The notes beneath the pieces were generated by a model. That model did not search any database. It had not been told where the DNA came from and was given only the letters and a program-made list of their open reading frames with translations. Below, piece after piece: positions 36,093 to 45,952 of a stretch of 64,000 nt of DNA. Source of the stretch: Psychrobacter sp. I-STPA6b (GTDB taxonomy: Bacteria; Pseudomonadota; Gammaproteobacteria; Pseudomonadales; Moraxellaceae); NCBI RefSeq assembly GCF_020662265.1, contig NZ_VEWM01000095.1, positions 1-64,000 on the forward strand. The letters run 5' to 3'. The position numbers were made by a program, and so were the translations under genes. Numbering within the stretch: position 1 is the first letter of the stretch; the number at the start of each line of letters is the position of its first letter.

Positions 36093-36545
36093 ATGAGAGT
36101 TCCAATGACAGAGTATTTGCTGATCGATTTAGACAGCGAACGTTGGGTATGTCGTATCTGTGAGCATGATTTTGGTGATGCTCGAGATACCTATAAAAAA
36201 GGTACATTGGTTTACGACCGTAACCCAGAAGAGATTCACCCACCAGTAATTGATCCAAAACGTTACAAATATACATTCTCGCCAGATCCGAATTATTGCC
36301 GTATCTACGAGTATTACTGCCCCGGTTGTGGTACACAAATCGAAACTGAGTATGTACCACCAGGACACCCGCCCACCATTGATATGCTTTGGGATATCGA
36401 CGATTTACGCCGCCGTTGGGAAGAGATTGGCGAAGATCCTGAAGAAATTGTTAACTATGGTCCAGGTGAAAATGCACAAGTTGACTTACGTGAAGGCTGT
36501 CGTCATCACGGTCATGGTCATCATCGTGCACCGAAAAAACTATAA
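36093..36545 (+). CDS. Carboxylase gamma subunit (zinc-binding)
   Basis: This 150-residue protein matches the small subunit of acetone/acetophenone carboxylases: WVCRICEHDFGDA, RNPEEIHPPVIDP, CRIYEYYCPGCGTQIETEY and GHPPTIDMLWDID. Two CxxC pairs fit a structural zinc site. A His-rich tail (HHGHGHH) is present. It sits between the two HyuA-type subunits and is 14 nt upstream of the second. Confidence 0.88.
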   Translation: MRVPMTEYLLIDLDSERWVCRICEHDFGDARDTYKKGTLVYDRNPEEIHPPVIDPKRYKYTFSPDPNYCRIYEYYCPGCGTQIETEYVPPGHPPTIDMLWDIDDLRRRWEEIGEDPEEIVNYGPGENAQVDLREGCRHHGHGHHRAPKKL

Positions 36546-36559
36546 AGGGGGAGAACATT

Positions 36560-38716
36560 ATGAAAAGAATATCTGTTGATATTGGTGGTACATTCACCGA
36601 CTGCTTTTTCGCATGGGACGACTTATACATTGAGTCAAAGTCACTAACCACTCACCACAACTTAGCTTTAGGGTTTAACAACGCACTTGATAATGCGTGT
36701 AAACGTGCCGGCTTAACGCGTGAGCAAGTGTTAAAAGAAGTCGATTCAGTACGTTATGCAACCACATTGGGTACTAACGCTTTGATTGAAGGTAAAGGTC
36801 CTCGTGTTGCTGCGATCGTCACTCATGGCTTTGAAGACACCATTCACATTTCACGCTCAAAAGGCTATGGTGAAGGTTTAGACCCTATCAAACAAGGGGA
36901 TATGGCAGATGCAGAACGCCCTGAGCCTATCGTACCTCGCAACATGGTACGTTCCATCAAAGAGCGTATTGATACCATCGGTGAAGTGCTAGTACCACTA
37001 CAAAAAGAAGACGTACGCGAACAGGTACGTGAGCTGATTAGTAACGGTGCAGAAGCGATTGTGGTTGCTTTGGTTAATGCGACAGAAAATCCAGAGCATG
37101 AACAGTTGGTATTAGAAACCATCTTGGAAGAATATCCCGCTCACGAATTGGGTTCAATTCCAGTCATCTTAAGTAGCCAAGTATCTGGTCGTAAAGGTGA
37201 ATATGTACGGGCAAAAACAGCGATTATTGACGCTTTCTTGCACGCCATCATGTTTAATGCCTTAAACCAGTTATCAGGTAACTTGCGTACTTCAGGTTAT
37301 GAAAAGCCCATGCTTGTGGTGCATAACTCAGGCGGTATGGCTCAGTCAAACTCAACTGACGCACTACAAACCATCCACTCAGGACCTATCGCAGGGGTTG
37401 GTGGGGCTCAGCATTTATCAGAAAGTACTGGTATTGGTGACGTTGTGACTATGGACATGGGTGGTACATCATTTGATATTGGTCTGGTGCCTGAAGGTGG
37501 TGTTAAGCACTATGACTTCCATCCTGTTATTGGACGTTGGTTAGTCTGTGTACCTATGATTCACCTAAATACGCTAGGTGCAGGTGGTGGTTCGATTGCC
37601 AGCTTTGACCGTATTCACAAAGCTGTGAAAATTGGTCCTGAATCAGCAGGTTCTGACCCCGGTCCTGCCTGTTATGACCGTGGTGGCTTATACCCAACCG
37701 TAACTGACGCTGACTTACTGCTTGGTTACTTAGACCCAGAAAACTATGCCAATGGCTTTATTAAGCTAAATCCAAAACGTTCACGTTTTGTGATTGAAGA
37801 ACAGCTTTGTGATGAGCTTGATTTAGACGTCATTGAAGTTGCTAAAATCATCAAACGCAGTGTTGATGAGCAAATGGCGATTGGTATCGAGATGGAGCTA
37901 AGAAGTAACGGTGGTGTGGTCGAAGACTTCACCATGGTTGCTTATGGTGGTAATGGTCCATTACATGCTTGTGGTATTGCCAACCAAGCTGGTATTTCAA
38001 AAATCTTATTCCCTCCATTTGCCTCAGTATTCTCAGCACTGGGTGCAGGTAACATGAAACCATTGCACATTCATGAGCGTAGTGCTTATGTGGTGCTATA
38101 TGAGCCATTATCACGCACCTTGTTTGATGAATATGACCGCTTTAACGGTTATGTCGAAGAGCTTGAGAAAAAAGGCCGTGAAGACTTAGTCCGTCAAGGC
38201 TATGATGTGGAAAAAGTTGAGCATGGCTTAGAGCTAGACATGCGTTATGGTAACCAACGTGTCACCACTTCGGTTGCTCTAGATATCAATCGCATTGAAA
38301 ACGTTGGTGATGTATTGCATGTTATCCGTACATTCTCTGACATCTATGCTGACCGTTATGGTAAAGGTATCGAAGCCCCAGAAGCTGGTGTACGTGTGCA
38401 AACCATTCGTGTTGCCTCATACATTGATGGTGAAGTGGTACGCTTTGATGAATTGGAGTACGCAGGAGAGCGTACTGAGCCGACACCAGTGACTCATCGT
38501 AAAGCTCACTTCGTTGGTGAAGATAAAGCCGTAGAAACGCCTGTTTATGATGCCACAGCATTAAGTGAGAAATATGTGGTACATGGACCTGCCATTATTA
38601 CGACAGAAAGTACGACGTATCTGATTGAAAGAAACTGGCGGATTGAGCCCACACCTCAAGGTGCAGTGTGGCTATTAAAGGACAACGCTACTCAAGGTAG
38701 TGCAAAAAAATCATAG
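36560..38716 (+). CDS. HyuA-type carboxylase subunit (acetone/acetophenone carboxylase)
   Basis: This 718-residue HyuA/HyuB-superfamily ATPase starts KRISVDIGGTFTDCFFAWDD, the canonical ATP-binding Gly motif, then TLGTNALIEGKGPRVA, SSQVSGRKGEYVRAKTA, VTMDMGGTSFDIGLV and AYGGNGPLHACGIANQAG. It corresponds to AcxA of acetone carboxylase or the alpha subunit of acetophenone carboxylase. GGGGGAGA precedes the ATG. The reaction is ATP-dependent carboxylation of a methyl ketone to a 3-oxo acid. Confidence 0.88.
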   Translation: MKRISVDIGGTFTDCFFAWDDLYIESKSLTTHHNLALGFNNALDNACKRAGLTREQVLKEVDSVRYATTLGTNALIEGKGPRVAAIVTHGFEDTIHISRSKGYGEGLDPIKQGDMADAERPEPIVPRNMVRSIKERIDTIGEVLVPLQKEDVREQVRELISNGAEAIVVALVNATENPEHEQLVLETILEEYPAHELGSIPVILSSQVSGRKGEYVRAKTAIIDAFLHAIMFNALNQLSGNLRTSGYEKPMLVVHNSGGMAQSNSTDALQTIHSGPIAGVGGAQHLSESTGIGDVVTMDMGGTSFDIGLVPEGGVKHYDFHPVIGRWLVCVPMIHLNTLGAGGGSIASFDRIHKAVKIGPESAGSDPGPACYDRGGLYPTVTDADLLLGYLDPENYANGFIKLNPKRSRFVIEEQLCDELDLDVIEVAKIIKRSVDEQMAIGIEMELRSNGGVVEDFTMVAYGGNGPLHACGIANQAGISKILFPPFASVFSALGAGNMKPLHIHERSAYVVLYEPLSRTLFDEYDRFNGYVEELEKKGREDLVRQGYDVEKVEHGLELDMRYGNQRVTTSVALDINRIENVGDVLHVIRTFSDIYADRYGKGIEAPEAGVRVQTIRVASYIDGEVVRFDELEYAGERTEPTPVTHRKAHFVGEDKAVETPVYDATALSEKYVVHGPAIITTESTTYLIERNWRIEPTPQGAVWLLKDNATQGSAKKS

Positions 38717-38726
38717 GGAGATAACC

Positions 38727-41033
38727 ATGACTACAGATACATACAATCCAAAACGTGAATTGACCGATGAAGAAAAAGCATGGGTTGAAGATTTCATGAA
38801 TGAAACGACCTTGTTTTTGGGTCCTGACCCAGAAATTATGCGTCACCACTCTATCTCAGAGCGTTCTGAGCTAGAAAAAGAAGTCATCGCTAAAGGTAGT
38901 GACCCCATTTTATACGACCGTATTCGTCGCAGATTGGTTGGTTCACTCGATGAAGCTTTCGAGATGTGTGAAAGTATGGGGGCAGCTCCGGGTGCGAAAT
39001 GGGCGGACTTATCAGTTGCCGTTTATACTGCACAAGGTGACGTTTGCTATATGTCAAACCGTGGTGTTATCGCCTTCTCAGCGGTACTGCATCACCCCAT
39101 TCGCTACATCATGAAATACTGGAAAGATGAGCCTACCGTTGGTATCAACCCAGGTGATGGTTTCTTCCATAATGATGCACGCTTTGGCTGTGTGCATAAC
39201 ACTGACCAATCACTACTAACACCCGTTATCCGTAATGGTGAAGTGGTGGCATGGGTAGGTGCAACTATTCACGAAGGTGAAAACGGTGCCTGTGAGCCGG
39301 GTGGTATGCCATCAGGTTCAGAAACCCCATTTGATGATGGCTTACGTGGCTCACCAATGAAAATCGTTGAGCGTGGTAAAGTACGCCGTGACTTATTAAC
39401 CTTCTTACAGCACTCAACACGTGACCCTAAGCTTATGCTTGCGGATATTAAAGTGAAAATGGGTGCGGTACGCCGTGTGATGGAAATCGTTGACCGCTCT
39501 ATCGAAGAGCATGGTCTAGACGCATTCATCGGTGCGATTCGCATGACCGTTGAGGACGTGGAAGAAGAAGTACGTCGCCGTATTGATGCCATGCCAGATG
39601 GTACGGTCACTGTTAATCAGTTTGTTGACTCAACCTTAAAAGAAAACATCTTGATTAAGTTTGCCTGTAAAATCACCGTTAAAGGCGACACAATGGTTTG
39701 TGACTTGCGTGGTACAGGTCCTGAAATCCTAAACCGTGCGATTAACTCACCACTAGCATCGACCAAAGCCTTCTTTGCCCAAGCGGTATTATCTTATTGG
39801 TGGCCTGACCTACCACGCTCAACAGGGGCATTATCACCGATTGAGTTTATCAGTGATGAAGGTACATGGGCTGACTGTAGCTATGACGCACCAACAGGAC
39901 AAAACTTGCAAGCATCGTTCCGTGGCTTTACTGCATTGCAAGCTGCTTATGCAAAACTACAGTTCTCAATGCCTAATAAATACGCCAACGTCATTGCTCC
40001 ATGGTTTAACCAGATTAATGACTTCTTATGGGGTGGTGAAACACAACATGGTGAACAAGTTGGTAACTTGTGTGCAGACTTAAATGGTATGGGTGGTGGT
40101 GCAAAAGCCTTTAAAGATGGCGAAGACGCTGTTGCTCCTCTATTCTGTGCCATGGCTGATACTGGTGAGCAAGAAGTGATGGAAGAAGAAGTACCCTTCC
40201 TACAGCTTGTCTCAAAACGTATCGTCCGTGACAACCAAGGCTTTGGTAAATATCGCGGTGGTATGGGCTATGAGATGATTGTTGCTGCTCGTAACACACC
40301 TGAGTGGGGCTTTATGACCGTTACTTCTGGTGCGAAGTTCTCCAGTGTTGGTGGAATGTTTGGTGGTTATGGTTGCCCAACATATCCATTATCCATAGTC
40401 AAAAATATTAATATCTATGAGATTATTAAAAATGACCCCAGCCAGTTTAACCTATCTATTGAACGCATCATGAATGAGCGTCCTTTTGAAGGTGGCGACT
40501 ACATCACCTATCACATGGGCTTACAGTTTGAGCGTTGCCAAGAAGGTGAGCTGTACATGATTTCGCAAGGCTCTGGTGGTGGCTATGGTGACATCTTAGA
40601 GCGTGACCCAGAGCTTGTGATGGACGACTTGCAACTCAATCGTATCTCAGCACATACCGCAACCAACATCTATAAAGTTGTTTGGGATGAAGAAACCTTT
40701 GTGGTTGACCAAGAGGCAACAGAACGTCTGCGTAACGAAGAGCGTCAAGCTCGTCTAAAACGTGGCGTGCCTTATGATGAGTTTATGAAAACACATGTCA
40801 AAGATGAGCCACCAGAAGATTTATTCTACTACGGCTCATGGGGACAAGATGACGACGAAGAGCTATACGCTACCATATGGGAAAACAACAAACCGAAGCG
40901 AGTTCATGGTAAACTAAATGAGTTACCATTGGTCACTGTTCCAAACCGTCATGTGCTTAGGATTGAAGAGCTTGAAGCTCGGGTACGTGAGCTTGAAGCA
41001 GACCTTGGTCTCGAAATTCAACATCTCACCTAA
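38727..41033 (+). CDS. HyuB-type carboxylase subunit (acetone/acetophenone carboxylase)
   Basis: I start at the ATG at 38,727 (AGGGAG 6 nt upstream; an earlier in-frame ATG at 38,700 overlaps the previous gene). This gives a 768-residue HyuB-type protein: GDGFFHNDARFGCVHNTDQSLLTPV, HEGENGACEPGGMPSGSETP, CDLRGTGPEILNRAINSPLA, and FGKYRGGMGYEMIV. It matches AcxB of acetone carboxylase and the HyuB-like subunit of acetophenone carboxylase, the site of C-C bond formation. A Cys-poor acidic tail ends LEARVRELEADLGLEIQ, probably a short coiled coil. Confidence 0.88.
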   Translation: MTTDTYNPKRELTDEEKAWVEDFMNETTLFLGPDPEIMRHHSISERSELEKEVIAKGSDPILYDRIRRRLVGSLDEAFEMCESMGAAPGAKWADLSVAVYTAQGDVCYMSNRGVIAFSAVLHHPIRYIMKYWKDEPTVGINPGDGFFHNDARFGCVHNTDQSLLTPVIRNGEVVAWVGATIHEGENGACEPGGMPSGSETPFDDGLRGSPMKIVERGKVRRDLLTFLQHSTRDPKLMLADIKVKMGAVRRVMEIVDRSIEEHGLDAFIGAIRMTVEDVEEEVRRRIDAMPDGTVTVNQFVDSTLKENILIKFACKITVKGDTMVCDLRGTGPEILNRAINSPLASTKAFFAQAVLSYWWPDLPRSTGALSPIEFISDEGTWADCSYDAPTGQNLQASFRGFTALQAAYAKLQFSMPNKYANVIAPWFNQINDFLWGGETQHGEQVGNLCADLNGMGGGAKAFKDGEDAVAPLFCAMADTGEQEVMEEEVPFLQLVSKRIVRDNQGFGKYRGGMGYEMIVAARNTPEWGFMTVTSGAKFSSVGGMFGGYGCPTYPLSIVKNINIYEIIKNDPSQFNLSIERIMNERPFEGGDYITYHMGLQFERCQEGELYMISQGSGGGYGDILERDPELVMDDLQLNRISAHTATNIYKVVWDEETFVVDQEATERLRNEERQARLKRGVPYDEFMKTHVKDEPPEDLFYYGSWGQDDDEELYATIWENNKPKRVHGKLNELPLVTVPNRHVLRIEELEARVRELEADLGLEIQHLT

Positions 41034-41152
41034 CAATGAGAGACGTTGTGTAAGCAATACTTTTCGCTGTGCGTTGGGATTTGGCTTTTGTGGTCAAGTC
41101 CCAACAATGCATTAAGGAAGACAACAAAAACCTGATAAATAAGGACATTATC

Positions 41153-41935
41153 ATGCCAAATAGATTAAGAAACTTATTAAACGATTCAGCCACTAATACC
41201 AAACTTATTATCAATGCCGAAGACTATGCACAAAAAGTCTTGCTCCAAGGCAAACCCATTCCATGGCATGACGCAACTGCCTACGCCAATCACTTAAGCC
41301 AAACGGCAGCATTATTAAAGCCTGAAGTATCCGTCATCTCCATTGACAAAATGATTATGCAAGAGCTTGCCGATAATGAGCAACTGACCAGTGCGATGGG
41401 AGAAAAAAGTCGGGCAGGCTATGCTCTAAAAACCTTTATGGGTAATGATGACTTTAAAGCTGCTGTCAGTGCATTGGTTGCCTCAACTGTGCAAACCCAG
41501 CGTGTACCCGTATTGGTACAAATGCCATCACCGCTACAAATGCTTTATCTGACTGCTCGTGCAGCCAAGCCAGATGATGAGCATGAATTTGATGATGACT
41601 CTGCTGAAAATGCAGCCATTTATTGTGCTGACTGGTTACGTGCTTTTAAAGATGCAAATATTGCCGGTCTTATTTTTGATGAGCGAGAAGGTGATGTCTC
41701 TGATGAAGCCTATCAGCCCATCAAAAATACCGCTGAACATTATCAATGGGTTGTTGGTATACGCCGAGACAACGAAATCATCTTTAAAGACCCACAGCTA
41801 AGCATTGCTGTACTACCTTCTGATTATTGGACATCAGGCGATAGTAATGTAGATACTTCAGGGGTGGTTTTCACCGAGATTGCCCAAAATGCTGTACCAG
41901 AGCAGGTACTAGAATTTAGAGAAAAGCTGGGTTAA
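41153..41935 (+). CDS. Fifth gene of the carboxylase operon, epsilon-subunit-like
   Basis: I start at the ATG at 41,153 (AAGGA 7 nt upstream), giving 260 residues. No catalytic motif is certain. VPVLVQMPSPLQMLYL and CADWLRAFKDANIAGLIFDERE suggest an alpha/beta barrel remotely like UroD/MetE-type proteins. By position and size it matches the small (about 34-kDa) extra subunit of acetophenone carboxylase, which is needed for activity and has no counterpart in acetone carboxylase. That match is from gene order and size, not from a verified alignment. It is followed by a strong terminator. Confidence 0.6.
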   Translation: MPNRLRNLLNDSATNTKLIINAEDYAQKVLLQGKPIPWHDATAYANHLSQTAALLKPEVSVISIDKMIMQELADNEQLTSAMGEKSRAGYALKTFMGNDDFKAAVSALVASTVQTQRVPVLVQMPSPLQMLYLTARAAKPDDEHEFDDDSAENAAIYCADWLRAFKDANIAGLIFDEREGDVSDEAYQPIKNTAEHYQWVVGIRRDNEIIFKDPQLSIAVLPSDYWTSGDSNVDTSGVVFTEIAQNAVPEQVLEFREKLG

Positions 41936-41990
41936 CGTTAAGTTGGTGTTAGCTTAGATAAGCCATAACCTTATAATTTATTTTTGATAA

Positions 41991-42024
41991 AAAACACACC
42001 CAAGAACCAAGAAGGTGTGTTTTT
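41991..42024 (+). terminator. Terminator of the carboxylase operon
   Basis: AAAACACACC pairs with GGTGTGTTTT around a 12-nt loop, followed by T. Confidence 0.85.
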
Positions 42025-42135
42025 TGTTATAGTCATAGTCAAATAGTACTAAAGTAGGTATAAGGTGATGTGATAAGAGCTTTGGTTTAACCCTCTGTCT
42101 AAAAATGAAATACTTTCATGTTATTAGAAGAAAAA

Positions 42136-42393
42136 ATGAGCACTTTATTTTTTGATAATGATACAGAGGCTGCCGATTGTCATGTAGACAAACATGTGGG
42201 CAAAATGATACGTGAATCAGTTCAACTATTATCCACTACACACCGAGTGCTAGATGTGGATGATCTAGATGAACAGAGACAGGACAAACTTTATAGAAAG
42301 ACTCACTCCAATCAACCTTCAGCAGTCTGGGTAAGAGAATCTTCCGAACATTACAACTGGTCTTACAGCCTATTTTTATCTTTAGTCGAATAG
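42136..42393 (+). pseudogene. Truncated phage-type conserved protein
   Basis: From the ATG at 42,136 there are 85 residues (STLFFDNDTEAADCHVDKHV, KMIRESVQLLSTTHRVL, HSNQPSAVWVRESSEHYNW). These resemble the N-terminal half of a conserved phage/cyanobacterial protein with CHxDKHVxKMIxExxQLLSTAHR and a later WVRES. Full-length relatives are longer; here the frame stops at LFLSLVE exactly where an IS3-type fragment begins, so an insertion or deletion removed the rest. Confidence 0.6.
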
Positions 42394-42473
42394 CATAGCT
42401 CTTTGGCGGGTATTCCTGCATCGGCTTCTTTTAGTATCGATACTATTTGACTCTCTGTCATTTGTTTACTCAT
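42393..42473 (-). mobile_element. Remnant of an IS3-family transposase orfA
   Basis: The minus strand encodes MTESQIVSILKEADAGIPAKELC, the conserved start of IS3-family OrfA, after which homology stops abruptly at the junction with the truncated phage-type gene. No OrfB or second inverted repeat is nearby. Upstream to ~42,545 may be the rest of the element's left end. Confidence 0.8.
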
Positions 42474-42695
42474 TTTAAAACTCCTTATAGATATTTTATA
42501 AGAATTTCTATGTTTGAGCTGTGTTATTTTAGGGGATAGGTACAAAAGTAGCTGTATTATCTGAAATGACTATAGCTTAGAAATTTAGATAATGCTAAGA
42601 TTTGTTTCTCGCTAAAACTATTTATTAAAATTTTGAGATGGGTGCTAATATTGAACGGTCATACTTAAGGCAAAAATATAAATAAGGAATAAATA

Positions 42696-44606
42696 ATGAA
42701 TTTTTGGCATATGCAGTTGCATCCTGATAATTTATCTTGGGGTAGAGAGAGAAGGGTACTAGAAGAAACTAGCTATATAGGGATTGGAGTTTGGGAAGAT
42801 CCAGATGAAGATAAAATACAAGAATACAAATTTGCCAAACAAATGAAAATCGGAGATATTGTCGCTATAAAAAGAGGAGGTACGATAATAGCTTTAACTA
42901 AAGTTGTTGGCGACTATAAGTTTGAGAAGAATATTAATCAGGATTTAGATTGGTTTCAACGGAGACGAAAAGTTGAAATACTTGATTGGTATAATAAGGC
43001 ATATGATTATTATATAGCTCCAACAGCTGCTCTAACAAGATGTGATATGGCTTCTAATAATAGTGCGCCAACTAATAACTCAATTAAAAAATGGTATGAA
43101 AAAGTTATGAGTGACTCTGACATTAATGAAGTAATTAACCTTCTAAAATATAAACACCAAGTTATTTTGCAAGGTCCTCCAGGTACGGGTAAAACTAGAC
43201 TGGCTAAATTAGTGGCAGAACGTATCATTCAGCCCGAAAATAAAGGAACGCCAGATCAGATAATTGATGACTTGATTCAATCATTTGATGCTGATAGTAC
43301 AGAAACTGAATTTGAGCGTGAAAAGTGTCAACAGTTATTATCAGGTTTTCATAATACATTTCCTAGGGAAAAACTCAAAGATCTTACTTTAGAAAGTTAC
43401 TGCATAGGGACAGGTGAAAATAACTCTTTTTGTTGGTGGATAGAAAGAGGATTACAAAGCTTGGGCTACTATTTCCCCGGTAGTTCGCTTTCTTATAAGA
43501 TATATTGGAGCAAAGCTAAGGATATTTATAGTAAACATGGTTTCGTTGAAGATATAGAAAATGATGATCTCGCCATGAAGATGATTGCCGAGACTCTACA
43601 TGATCTAGTCAACAATCATAATACGGCACAAGCTTTTGAGCGCTTTGGCAATAGTTTCGTACTTAAGGTATTGCAAAGCTATTATCCAGAAGTGTACTTC
43701 CCAATTAATAGCGAGACAGCGATTGATAACGCATTGAAGTTACTCCAAGGCTATGATGAGAGTCTAAGTTTACTCGATAAAAATAAAAAATTGACAGAAA
43801 TATACTTAGATAAAAAGAAGCAATTTAACATTGAGATAACGAAAAATGAGTTTGCTCGTATTATTTGGGATAACTTTGATTTAAAGTCTGGGCAGGATTT
43901 GACACAGTCAAATGAAGTTAAAGCACAGGGAAAATATGAAATTATCCAATTTCATCCGGCTTATACCTATGAGGACTTTGTCAGAGGCATAGTTGCTAGT
44001 AGTGATGAGGGCAATATTAGTTATCATGTCGAAAATAAAAAACTCGCTGAAATTGCCCAAGAAGCCTGCGACAATCCTAATGGTAACTATGTGCTAATAA
44101 TTGATGAGATTAATCGAGCCAATCTACCGTCAGTGTTAGGAGAACTTATTTATACGCTTGAATATCGTGGTGAGTCTATACAGACGATGTATGAGCATAA
44201 TAATTCACGAAATATTAAATTGCCTAAAAACCTATATATCATTGGTACTATGAACACAGCTGATCGCTCAGTTGGTCATATCGACTATGCCATTCGCAGA
44301 CGCTTTGCTTTCTATAATGTTTTGCCTAACGTTAATGTTGTGAAAAATGAACAGGCTAAAAGGCTGTACAATGAGGTAATGGAGCTATTCGATAATACTT
44401 ATCTGTCAGCAGATTTTGATGCTAACGATGTGCGTATAGGGCATAGCTACTTTATTGCATCTGATAAGAATATGTCTGATGAAGATTTTATTATTGAGCT
44501 TAGACAAAAGCTTAACTATGAGATTAAGCCGATACTATATGAGTATATAAAAGATGGCATCTTATTAGATAGTGCTAAAGACATTGTAGGAAATTTACAT
44601 GTCTAA
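42696..44606 (+). CDS. mcrB: McrB-type AAA+ GTPase with N-terminal EVE-like domain
   Basis: This 636-residue subunit of a modification-dependent restriction system starts with an EVE/PUA-like domain (~1-110: FWHMQLHPDNLSWGRERRVL, GDIVAIKRGGTIIALTKVVG), which in the family reads modified bases. The AAA+ part has Walker A LQGPPGTGKTRLAKLVAERI near 152, a long family-specific insert, FHPAYTYEDFVRG, Walker B VLIIDEINRANLPSVLGELI, and the McrB motif GTMNTADRSVGHIDYAIRRR. It overlaps mcrC by 8 nt. It would translocate DNA and drive the McrC nuclease. Confidence 0.92.
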   Translation: MNFWHMQLHPDNLSWGRERRVLEETSYIGIGVWEDPDEDKIQEYKFAKQMKIGDIVAIKRGGTIIALTKVVGDYKFEKNINQDLDWFQRRRKVEILDWYNKAYDYYIAPTAALTRCDMASNNSAPTNNSIKKWYEKVMSDSDINEVINLLKYKHQVILQGPPGTGKTRLAKLVAERIIQPENKGTPDQIIDDLIQSFDADSTETEFEREKCQQLLSGFHNTFPREKLKDLTLESYCIGTGENNSFCWWIERGLQSLGYYFPGSSLSYKIYWSKAKDIYSKHGFVEDIENDDLAMKMIAETLHDLVNNHNTAQAFERFGNSFVLKVLQSYYPEVYFPINSETAIDNALKLLQGYDESLSLLDKNKKLTEIYLDKKKQFNIEITKNEFARIIWDNFDLKSGQDLTQSNEVKAQGKYEIIQFHPAYTYEDFVRGIVASSDEGNISYHVENKKLAEIAQEACDNPNGNYVLIIDEINRANLPSVLGELIYTLEYRGESIQTMYEHNNSRNIKLPKNLYIIGTMNTADRSVGHIDYAIRRRFAFYNVLPNVNVVKNEQAKRLYNEVMELFDNTYLSADFDANDVRIGHSYFIASDKNMSDEDFIIELRQKLNYEIKPILYEYIKDGILLDSAKDIVGNLHV

Positions 44607-45918
44607 GCTAATACAATTTAACCACTTAGAGACCATACGAGAACACAATCAGATAGACTTTGATTGTGAAGGTATAGAAGTATCAGATATATTTTTTCAA
44701 GACAACATAAACAATGAGCGTTGCGTTCAGGTTATTTATGGTAGAGGCAGTCAATCACTTAAAATGTCATACTTTATCGGTGCAGACTGGCTTGTTAAGA
44801 ACCAACAAGCCATTTATGTTGCACCGAAAATTAATGAGGGTGATAAACAAATTGATTATCTTGGCATGCTTCACTCATGTTTGACTCATGGTGATATCGC
44901 TAAAAACACCAAAGATCTATACCACATTAAGCTAAACGAACCTTTTATCGAAATAAATCAACAATTTGATTTATTAACACCGCTACTAATCATGCAGTTT
45001 CTTCAGTTAGTAAAAGATATTGTGCGTAAAGGCTTGCGGCAATCTTATTATAAGGTTGAGCATAATCTTACTTGTAAGATTAAAGGCAGGGTATTAGTCG
45101 CTGAGAATATAAATAAAAACCTGACCAGAAACAAACCTACTAACACATACTGTCGCTATGATGAATTTGGATTTAATAGTGTTGAAAATAGGGTTTTAAA
45201 ACGTACATTAAAGTTTGTTCAACGTTATTTGGCAAAGTGTCCAGAATATCACCACTCAATGAAACATCTAATGGATTTCTGTATGCCTGCATTTGAGATG
45301 GTTAGTGATAAAGTAAACTTGCATGAAATGAAAGCCACTAAGCGCAATCCATTTTATAAAGAGTATCAAGAAGCACTAACATTGTCTCAAATCATTCTTA
45401 AGCGCTTTGGCTATCATATTAATGAAATTGAAAATAGCACTACACAAGAGACAACTGTACCGCCATTCTGGATAGATATGTCGAAGCTTTTTGAGCTGTA
45501 TGTTTTGGGACTTTTAAAAGACAAATATGCAGAGAAGATTATATTTCAAGCCAAAGGTAGCTACGGAAGCCCCGATTATTTACTCATAGATGACGTACAG
45601 CCACTTATTATTGATGCAAAATACAAACCTACTTATCAAAAGGACAGAGGATTAAGTAATATCATTGAAGATATTAGACAAATAAGTGGCTATGCAAGAG
45701 ACAAAGGTATATTAAATAAATTAGGTTATCATACAGAAGAGGTGCAAACCATGAACGTGGTTAGCTGTGTGGTTATCTATACGGACCAAAGAGAGGGAAA
45801 TGAGCTACCTGATAGCTTAACAGATGGAAATGCAATTAAAGGCTTTACTAAGTTTTATAAAGTTCCGATTGCTGTGCCTATTCTAAATAATAAAGAACTA
45901 AATTGTTTTGATAATTAA
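44599..45918 (+). CDS. mcrC: McrC-type nuclease subunit
   Basis: This 439-residue partner of McrB has the N-terminal beta-rich McrC region (VIYGRGSQSLKMSYFIGADW) and a C-terminal PD-(D/E)XK nuclease with GSYGSPDYLLIDDVQPLIID followed by AKYKP. It is translated from an ATG inside the end of mcrB. Together they would cut DNA with modified cytosine. Lower GC and the position next to an IS remnant and tRNA genes fit horizontal acquisition. Confidence 0.9.
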   Translation: MSKLIQFNHLETIREHNQIDFDCEGIEVSDIFFQDNINNERCVQVIYGRGSQSLKMSYFIGADWLVKNQQAIYVAPKINEGDKQIDYLGMLHSCLTHGDIAKNTKDLYHIKLNEPFIEINQQFDLLTPLLIMQFLQLVKDIVRKGLRQSYYKVEHNLTCKIKGRVLVAENINKNLTRNKPTNTYCRYDEFGFNSVENRVLKRTLKFVQRYLAKCPEYHHSMKHLMDFCMPAFEMVSDKVNLHEMKATKRNPFYKEYQEALTLSQIILKRFGYHINEIENSTTQETTVPPFWIDMSKLFELYVLGLLKDKYAEKIIFQAKGSYGSPDYLLIDDVQPLIIDAKYKPTYQKDRGLSNIIEDIRQISGYARDKGILNKLGYHTEEVQTMNVVSCVVIYTDQREGNELPDSLTDGNAIKGFTKFYKVPIAVPILNNKELNCFDN

Positions 45919-45952
45919 GATTTGCTTCTTGATACTAGTTTTTAATAGCTTT

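Noticed and set aside
36073-40299. Numerous long minus-strand and shifted frames across the carboxylase operon
   Set aside because: They are shadows of well-conserved plus-strand genes and match no family.
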